A stretch of 5,795 bases of DNA from Candidatus Kaiserbacteria bacterium (lineage in GTDB: Bacteria; Patescibacteriota; Minisyncoccia; Phycocordibacterales; UBA12088). This document shows, in pieces, positions 1 through 5,300 of this stretch (its first letter is position 1; each line of letters starts with the position of its first letter). The stretch lies in the NCBI GenBank assembly GCA_003561715.1, contig PWVU01000075.1, forward strand, positions 1 to 5,795, read 5' to 3'. The translations under genes were made by a program, and so were the position numbers. The notes under the pieces were generated by a model, which was not told the origin of the DNA, searched no databases, and was given only the letters and a program-made list of their open reading frames with translations.

Positions 1-235
1 CGGCTGCCAGAGCCTGGCCTCCCCCGATCTGGCCCAGGCCTTTCTGGACAAGGGCGCGTCCGTCGTCATCGGCTGGGACGAGATGGTCAACCTCTCCCAC
101 AACAACCGCGCCGTCCTGCGCTTCCTCGAGGCCATGCTCGTCGACGGACTGACCCCCGAGCAGGCCGTCGACCGTGTCAACGCCGACGTGGGACCCGATC
201 CCAATTACAGCAGCTCCCTCACCCTCCTCCGCTAG
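1..235 (+). CDS. Clan CD peptidase-like protein, 3' fragment (paralogue of 430-1263)
   Basis: This is the last 77 codons of a gene cut by the window edge. The reading frame starts at base 2 and the stop TAG is at 233-235. The fragment begins at the Gly-Cys of the putative catalytic strand (GCQSLASPDLAQAFLDKG) and runs through GWDEMVNLSHNN to the C-terminal VGPDPNYSSSLTLLR. It aligns without gaps, at a constant offset of 1028 bp, to the end of the complete gene at 430-1263. By hand count 70 of 77 residues and about 211 of 235 bases are identical. The Cys expected to be catalytic is kept. The expected His partner, membrane anchor and start lie outside the window. Its role is inferred only from its paralogue; see that entry. 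The product is probably intact, because the visible frame is clean and ends at the same stop position. Confidence 0.85.
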   Translation, partial: GCQSLASPDLAQAFLDKGASVVIGWDEMVNLSHNNRAVLRFLEAMLVDGLTPEQAVDRVNADVGPDPNYSSSLTLLR

Positions 236-238
236 ACC

Positions 239-337
239 ACCTTCCCGAAAGCTGTGCAGTGATTGTGCTGGACAAGACAGAGTCGCACTTCACAGCCCCC
301 CGTCTCAACAAAGACATTCCGAAGCTTTCGGGAAGGT
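239..337. repeat. 99-bp interval bounded by a perfect 15-bp inverted repeat
   Basis: ACCTTCCCGAAAGCT at 239-253 is the exact reverse complement of AGCTTTCGGGAAGGT at 323-337, with 69 bp between them. Pairing stops at both ends (238/338 and 254/322 do not pair). The left arm starts three bases after the stop codon of the upstream gene. This is also where similarity to the sequence after the paralogue's stop (TAGACC, then A/G, then CC) fades. No open frame or target-site duplication is visible. It could be a small non-autonomous element (MITE-like), a long hairpin at the end of the upstream transcript, or the scar of a duplication. The pairing is certain; the identity is not. Confidence 0.6.
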
Positions 338-348
338 TCGCAAAAGAA

Positions 349-388
349 GATCTGCGTTGATCCTGCTGATCTGCGTCCAATCTGTGAA
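349..388 (+). repeat. Cluster of degenerate ATCTGCGT units
   Basis: GATCTGCGT occurs exactly twice, at 349-357 and 368-376. A degenerate unit (GATCCTGCT, 359-367) lies between them and another (AATCTGTGAA, 379-388) follows, giving four units of about 9-11 bp in tandem. Short repeats of this general look occur in intergenic DNA of many bacteria, and this may be a fragment of a dispersed repeat. Its position 40-80 bp upstream of the start at 430 also allows an operator. I found no convincing -35/-10 pair here. Confidence 0.5.
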
Positions 389-414
389 CCACGATGAGGA
401 CCTACATGCAATCC

Positions 415-426
415 GGAGAAAAAGGA
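415..426 (+). promoter_or_regulatory. Ribosome binding site deciding the start at 430
   Basis: A purine run containing GGAG (415-418) and AAGGA (422-426) lies just before the ATG at 430. It favours this start (MADERDTK...) over the in-frame ATGs at 394 and 406, which have no comparable site. The spacing is 3 nt from AAGGA and 11 nt from GGAG, so it is serviceable but not ideal. Confidence 0.6.
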
Positions 427-429
427 CCC

Positions 430-1263
430 ATGGCTGATGAACGAGATACAAAGACCCGGCTGACCCTCGCCCGTCTGTTCCTCTGGATCGGCGGCGGGAT
501 GCTGGCTATCCTGCTCCTGGTGGGCGTGCTCAACATAATGGCACCCCACGCCCTCGAGACCATCTTCGGCGCCCCTCCGACGCCCACGCCACCCATAACG
601 ACCGCCCGGCCGCGCGCCGCCATCATCGACCAGACCGGCTACTCTTTCCCCTCCCCGAGCTTCATCGCCCAGGCTCAGTCGGTTCTGGAGCAGGCGGGCT
701 ACGCCGTCACCTACTACCCGCCCGAGGACATCACCGTGAGATTCTACCGCACCCTCCCCGACCGCGGGTACCGCTTCATCCTCTTCCAGACCCATGCCAC
801 CGACGAGGTGGTTAGCCGGGATGAGGACGGCTCCGATGCCGGGCCGGGCCCCTTCCTCTTCACCACCGAGCTCTATGCCCGGCAGCGCCATACGGCTCTC
901 CAGGTGACCGATCAAGTCCGCGCCAGCGAGCTCTTCTTCGAGGGCTCGCCGGAGCTCTTCGCCGTCGGCCCCGCCTTCGTGCGCCGCAGCATGCGCGGCC
1001 TCTTCCCCGATACCGTCGTCGTCATCGGCGGCTGCCAGAGCCTTGCCTCCCCCGACTTGGCCCAGGCCTTTCTCGACAAGGGCGCGTCTGTGATCATCGG
1101 CTGGGACGAGATGGTCAACCTCTCCCACAACAACCGCGCGGTCCTGCGCTTCCTCGAGGCCATGCTCGTCGACGGACTGACCCCCGAGCAGGCCGTAGCT
1201 CACGTCAACACAGACGTCGGCCCCGACCCCACCTACGACAGCTCCCTCGCGCTCCTCCGCTAG
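430..1263 (+). CDS. Membrane-anchored caspase/CHAT-like (clan CD) putative cysteine peptidase
   Basis: The product has 277 residues from the ATG at 430; an in-frame ATG at 394 would add 12. After a short charged start (MADERDTKTR) comes one strong hydrophobic segment (about residues 11-38) that looks like an uncleaved signal anchor. A Pro/Thr linker (PPTPTPPITTARP, about 49-61) follows, so the rest should face outward. The soluble domain opens with a beta strand (AAIIDQTG), then SVLEQAGYAVTYY, then FILFQTHAT with His122 at a strand end, then TVVVIGGCQS with Cys202, and then a helix and strand (LAQAFLDKGASVIIGWDEMV). This layout matches clan CD peptidases (caspases, gingipains, CHAT), where His follows one strand and Cys the next, as in CHAT's VVLSACQT...LARAFLAAGA. 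The fold and catalysis are therefore inferred by motif; the substrate is unknown. The gene is preceded by a tandem paralogue, and the RDD gene converges on it. An inactive carbohydrate- or peptide-binding homologue is the main alternative. The exact family is not recognised. Confidence 0.8.
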   Translation: MADERDTKTRLTLARLFLWIGGGMLAILLLVGVLNIMAPHALETIFGAPPTPTPPITTARPRAAIIDQTGYSFPSPSFIAQAQSVLEQAGYAVTYYPPEDITVRFYRTLPDRGYRFILFQTHATDEVVSRDEDGSDAGPGPFLFTTELYARQRHTALQVTDQVRASELFFEGSPELFAVGPAFVRRSMRGLFPDTVVVIGGCQSLASPDLAQAFLDKGASVIIGWDEMVNLSHNNRAVLRFLEAMLVDGLTPEQAVAHVNTDVGPDPTYDSSLALLR

Positions 1264-1280
1264 ACCGCCGATGGATGTAG

Positions 1281-1299
1281 GGCGGATCTGCTATCCGCC
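1281..1299. terminator. Hairpin between convergent genes, possible terminator
   Basis: GGCGGAT (1281-1287) and ATCCGCC (1293-1299) form a perfect 7-bp stem with a 5-nt loop, extendable by a G-U pair. It sits in the 59-bp gap between the stop codons of the plus-strand peptidase-like gene and the minus-strand RDD gene, the expected place for a bidirectional terminator. No T-run follows on either strand, so a classical Rho-independent terminator is not shown. The TGTAGGGCGGAT...ATCCGCC form also resembles dispersed intergenic hairpin repeats. Confidence 0.35.
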
Positions 1300-1322
1300 T
1301 ATCCCTATCGTCTATGGCCCAC

Positions 1323-1799
1323 TCATCCCCGGCGATCGGGCGCCGCGACGACCTGGGTTTTCACCAGCATATCCCCTACATGCTGACCGTTCTGGTTCAG
1401 AAGCGCCACGATGATGTCGATGATGCCGAGAAACGCGCCTATCACATTGCGCACGATCGAGTTCCCCATCGTGCAAGGCCGGCCGTCCTCTAGGCGCACC
1501 ACCAGAAGCTTGGTCGTCCGCTTACCCAGGCTCTGTCCCTGTCCCAGGCCGTCCCGCACCAGGGTGTAGAGGATAGACCACCCGAAACCGACCAGACCCG
1601 CCAGGGCGATCAAGCCCCACACCAGGCCCGACGGCTCCTCGGCGGCAGCCAGCTGTGGTCCGGTAACCACGCCTGCAATGCATCCGAGGATCATGATCGG
1701 TATGGAAGCGATCACCCCATCTACAAGATAGGCCAGGATCCGTGGTCCCATCCTCGCCTTCTGTCTCACCATTTGAGGACTCCCTCCGTGCTCAGACAT
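1323..1799 (-). CDS. RDD-family integral membrane protein
   Basis: The product has 158 residues from MSEHGG. An upstream in-frame ATG at 1823 would add eight residues, but AAGGAGG lies 6 nt before the ATG at 1799 and decides the start. The pattern is that of the RDD family: an Arg-x-x-Ala-x-x-x-Asp signature entering helix 1 (RILAYLVD, Arg20 and Asp27), hydrophobic segments at about 20-46, 58-82 and 118-134, then GQGQSLGKRTTKLLVVRLEDG after helix 2 and a closing GQHVGDMLVKTQVV. The Gly-Lys-Arg motif and the length are normal for single-domain members. RDD proteins are polytopic membrane proteins of mostly unknown function; a few have been linked to ion or proton transport. The gene is alone on its strand, converges with the peptidase-like gene and diverges from the beta-helix gene. 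The family call is firm; no substrate can be named. Confidence 0.88.
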   Translation of the reverse strand: MSEHGGSPQMVRQKARMGPRILAYLVDGVIASIPIMILGCIAGVVTGPQLAAAEEPSGLVWGLIALAGLVGFGWSILYTLVRDGLGQGQSLGKRTTKLLVVRLEDGRPCTMGNSIVRNVIGAFLGIIDIIVALLNQNGQHVGDMLVKTQVVAAPDRRG

Positions 1800-1805
1800 A
1801 GTTAG

Positions 1806-1812
1806 CCTCCTT
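1806..1812 (-). promoter_or_regulatory. Perfect Shine-Dalgarno of the RDD gene
   Basis: On the minus strand this reads AAGGAGG, followed by CTAACT and then ATG at 1799. The core is complementary to the 16S rRNA 3' end and has a 6-nt spacer. It fixes the start at 1799 and leaves the upstream ATG at 1823 without a function. Confidence 0.85.
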
Positions 1813-1863
1813 CGTCGTGGCATAGGCGTGTGACTATCGAAGTGCGCCCCGTCAGTGCTGCCC

Positions 1864-1892
1864 AGTATACTGACTGGTCGAAATCGGGTCAG
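1864..1892 (-). promoter_or_regulatory. Candidate sigma70-type promoter for the RDD gene
   Basis: On the minus strand, CTGACC (1892-1887) lies 17 bp before TATACT (1869-1864), matching the consensus at 4 of 6 and 5 of 6 bases. Transcription would start near 1857 and leave a leader of about 58 nt. The -10 sits inside a dyad, CCAGT (1862-1866) and ACTGG (1873-1877), that could bind a regulator. The site was found by eye, and there is no evidence for the regulator. Confidence 0.5.
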
Positions 1893-1993
1893 ATGCGGTC
1901 TGGTGCCCCCGAGCCGGCTCCCTTACCCTTGCAGAAGTCCAGCCCTTGTCACGAGGGACGTCACCACGAGACGAACTTGAGACTTTCGATTCG

Positions 1994-2022
1994 TAGACAC
2001 GGAAACCCCGATGTGGTATACT
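1994..2022 (+). promoter_or_regulatory. Strong extended -10 sigma70-type promoter for the beta-helix gene
   Basis: TAGACA (1994-1999) and TATACT (2017-2022) are separated by 17 bp. Each matches the consensus at 5 of 6 bases, and TGG (2014-2016) just before the -10 gives an extended -10 TGN. This is the best promoter match in the window. Transcription would start near 2029, giving an untranslated leader of about 300 nt before the GTG at 2331. Confidence 0.6.
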
Positions 2023-2266
2023 GGAAGAGTAGCCAGCCTCCTGGCCAATCGGGAACCCGCCTGATGCCCCGGGGCCTGCCGTGCCGCTGGTTGTGTATGC
2101 CAGAGGCGGGTCGTTCTGCTCGCGTGGTGAGTGGCTGCCCGTGGACCGCGCGAAGGCGCTTACCATTCCGGGCGCCAGCGTCTCCCTGTGTGCAGCCCGT
2201 TTCACTAGACTGTCGCGCTCACGACAGGGACTCGGGCTCCCCGTGCGCTGGGGTCTTCTGTGTCTG

Positions 2267-2286
2267 CCTGGCCGCGCGCGGCCAGG
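2267..2286 (+). promoter_or_regulatory. Perfect 20-bp GC-rich palindrome in the 5' leader
   Basis: CCTGGCCGCG is followed directly by its own reverse complement CGCGGCCAGG. In RNA it would make an 8-bp GC-rich stem with a 4-nt loop, ending about 35 nt before the Shine-Dalgarno sequence. No T-run follows, so it is not a standard terminator. It may be a leader hairpin affecting translation or mRNA stability, or a protein-binding site. Confidence 0.5.
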
Positions 2287-2320
2287 TGGACCAGCCATAT
2301 TAGCCGCCGAGATAGCTGTG

Positions 2321-2326
2321 GGAGGT
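2321..2326 (+). promoter_or_regulatory. Ribosome binding site for the GTG start at 2331
   Basis: GGAGGT lies 4 nt before GTG at 2331. It supports the GTG over the in-frame ATG at 2349, which is seven codons further in and has no such site. Confidence 0.7.
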
Positions 2327-2330
2327 CCAC

Positions 2331-5300
2331 GTGTCATCGACGAAACGTATGTCCGCAGTACGCTGCCTTCCCTTCATCGCCTGTCTGGCCTTGGCAGCGC
2401 TCACGCCCACAACGGCACGGGCCACTGTTGCCCGCTCAGATCCACCTCCGCCCGGGGAGGCGATCAGGCAAGCAGCGTTGAGCCCATCGGTCGTCGCCGA
2501 TTTCGAGGAGGATGCGGCGGAGGCCGCGTTCAGGGCCGATATGGAGGCCTTCGAGGCGGCGCCTGGGCAGGGACCCCAGGCCGTGCCCGCGCTGGCCCGG
2601 ACCTTGCGCGGTGAGGCGCTCGATCTGGCGATGCCCAACATCGTCGCGGCGCACCGGCAGGTGAGACAGCAGACGCCATCGCGCCCGGCGACGGCCCCGA
2701 TAAGCCTGGACGAGGAAGAAGCCATCCTACAAGCTCAGGCCGGGCTCGATGCCGCCAGCCCCGGCATTGACCGCTGCGCCACGGGCCAGAGCCTCGACTT
2801 CGACAACGAACCCCGCCCGGTCGTGAGCGTCCGCCCGGCCACGCCCTACGATATGGGCACGGACGAGTTCAGTACCCCGCGCGTGGGCATCAACGGCGCT
2901 GGCTGTGCCTACGGCACGCTGACCCAGGCCATCGCGGCGGCGGCCGACGGCGACACGATCCAGGTGGCGGCAGGCACCTTCCACGAGGCGGTCGATATCG
3001 CAGACAAGAACCTCACCATCGTCGGCGGTTACGACAGCACGTGTACCAGACCCGGCGCGGGAGCAACCATCCTGGATGCCCAATACGGCCCCGGCAGCGT
3101 GGTCGACATCCTCCGCAGCGTGGTGACGCTGCGCAATGTGCGGCTTACCGGCGGCAGCGCCGTCGGCGGCGGGGTGGTCGCCGGCTCTGGCGCGCACGTC
3201 ACACTGGACAACACCCGCGTCACCGGCAACAGCGGGACCTATGGCGCCGGGCTGTACGTCGGCTCCACCGCCGTCGTGACCCTCACCAACGGTACCCGGA
3301 TCGAGAACAACACCGCGACGATAGCCGGGGGCGGCGCGCGGGTGTGGGGCAAGCTGGTTGGAAGCAGTTGGGATTCCACCATCGAGAACAACACCGCACC
3401 CGATGGCGGTGGGGTGTCGGTCCCCGGCGGCGTACTGGAACTGTGGCCGGTCCACGTCAAGCACAACCAGGCCACGGGCGCGTCCGGTCGCGGCGGTGGC
3501 ATCCACGTCTATGACGGCGGCGTCATCACTGTGACCGCTTCGTCCAACGTGACCTACAACAGCGCCCACGATGGCGCCGGCATCTATGCCGACGATGCCA
3601 CGGTCCACCTGGTGGCGATGGTCTATGAGAACGTCGCTGCGAACCACGGTGGCGGCGTCTACTTGAGCAACGGCAGTACCATGTACGCCTCCGGAAACAC
3701 GTTCGTGGGCTACGCCGGCGCCGGATGGGGCCGCAATGAAGCTGACATTGGCGGTGGAATCTATGCCGTCGACAGCACAGTCGATTTTGGGGGTAACGTC
3801 TACAACAACCGCGCTGCGACGCAGGGTGGCGGTGTGTTCGCCGCTTCCAGTGTGATTACATTGACCAATGCTCACGTAGGCGGTACAGCCGACCATCAGG
3901 CTAACGATGTCACAGGTGGTGTGTTCGGAGCGGGACTGTACTTCACCGCCACCCACGCCTTGCTCTCCAACACCGTCGTGGCCAGGAACACCTTCTCCAG
4001 CGGCGCGGGCTGGGGCGGTGGCGTGTTGGCGCAGGCCGGCAGCGTGGTGACGCTGACCAATGGCAGCCGCGTGGAATACCATCACGCGCCCAACGTGGGC
4101 TGGTTTGGCGGGGCCGGCGCGGGCCTCCTGGTTCACGGCAGCACGGTCACGCTCGACAATAGTCAAGTGCTCTCCAACACCGCCGATGTCGGTGGCGGCG
4201 GCATCTATATGTTGGAGACCAGCACCCTCAACGTCCTCAACGGCTCCGTCATCGCCAACAACCAGGCGCTCAACTATGGCGGGGGCGGCATAGCTGCTAC
4301 CGATGTCCCGAACATCAATATATCCGATGCCACGCTGCGCGACAACAGCGCCGGGTCCGACGGCGGCGCGATCCACATCGAGGGGGGAACGCTTGATTTC
4401 ACTGGCGGCTGGAGCTTGCTACGGAACACGGCTAGCGGCAGCGGCGGCGCGGTCGCCGTGCTGGGCGACGCCGAGGCGAGCTTCCGCGCGGGCGGCTACA
4501 GCTTCGTCTACTTCAACCGGGCGCTGAGCGGGCACGGTGGGGTGCTCTACCTGGGCAACAACACCACCACGCGACTGTACGCCACCGCCGGTCACGAGAT
4601 GTACATCTACGGCAACCGCGCCATCGGCGGGAACGGCGGCGCGCTCTATGCCGAGAATGGCGGCTACTTTGACATTTACGGGCAGGTGAATCTCGACCGC
4701 AACCGAGCCGACAATGGCGGGGCCATCTACGTGAGCAATGGCTCTCGCGTGTGGTTGGATGATTATGTCAATCACCGCCCGCAGCTCTGGGACAACTGGG
4801 CCGACATCGGCAGCGGCGGCGCCATCTACGCCTCGGATAGCCCGGGCGTCGAGTGCGAAGGCGCGACGTTTGGAAAGGCCGATGATGGCAACCACGCAGC
4901 AGTGAGCGGCGGCGCTATCTACTTGGACAACAGCGACTTCAGCGCCGACAACTGCATCTTCCAGGATAACCAGGCCCGCCAACACGGCGGCGCCATCGCG
5001 GCTCGTAACAACGCGACGCTGAGTATCTACGCCACGCATCCCACGCCCTCCGCGGCAGCCGCGCCGGCCGGGGCCGAACGAGGGGCTCTCGGCCCGGCCG
5101 CGCCCGCCGCGACAGCCTGTAACCCGCGCACCGACCTGTGCAGCGCCTTCGTCGGCAACGTCGCCGATAGTGACGCAAACGATGCCGGCGATGGAGGCGC
5201 TATCTACACCAACAACAGCGCCTTAGGCCTCAGCCACACATACCTGCACCGCAACAGCGCCTCTCGTGGCGGGGCCATCTACCAGACGGGGGCCACGGCG

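Larger units (their letters stand above)
1800..2330. other. Divergent intergenic region, apparently non-coding
   Basis: This 531-bp gap separates the divergent RDD and beta-helix genes. Open frames exist on both strands, but their translations are Arg/Pro/Ser-rich, lack recognisable motifs and overlap each other, so I read them as chance frames in GC-rich DNA. The gap holds one candidate promoter in each direction. It also holds a 10-bp palindrome GAGCCGGCTC (1911-1920), a quasi-palindrome CCCTTGTCACGAGGG (1943-1957) about 37 bp upstream of the rightward -35, and several stem-forming dyads in the leader: 2032-2045, 2066-2075, 2210-2227 and 2267-2286. No tRNA or recognised riboswitch was seen. 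Confidence 0.6.

Noticed and set aside
239..337. Integron attC site
   Set aside because: The size and inverted repeat suggested it, but the RYYYAAC/GTTRRRY core pair is absent at the ends and the arms are perfectly rather than imperfectly complementary.
394..429. Upstream ATG start for the peptidase-like gene
   Set aside because: The extra 12 residues lack a good ribosome binding site, whereas GGAG and AAGGA lie directly before the ATG at 430.
232..1203. Long minus-strand open frame opposite the peptidase-like gene
   Set aside because: It is a shadow of GC-rich codon bias. The plus-strand frame has a signal anchor, clan CD motifs, a Shine-Dalgarno sequence and a conserved paralogue, while the minus translation is low-complexity Gly/Glu/Arg.
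1830..2337. Overlapping open frames on both strands in the divergent gap
   Set aside because: The translations are Arg/Pro/Ser-rich with no domain, no convincing ribosome binding site and mutual overlap. Promoter-like sites and dyads explain the region better.
2081..2614. Plus-strand frame overlapping the start of the beta-helix gene
   Set aside because: It runs out of frame through a clear signal peptide region, and its product is Arg/Gly-rich with no recognisable feature.
2727..4376. 549-codon minus-strand open frame inside the beta-helix gene
   Set aside because: The opposite strand of Gly/Asn/Thr-rich, GC-rich repeats rarely yields stops. Its Val/Asp/Ala/His-rich translation has no motif, and the sense frame is unambiguous.
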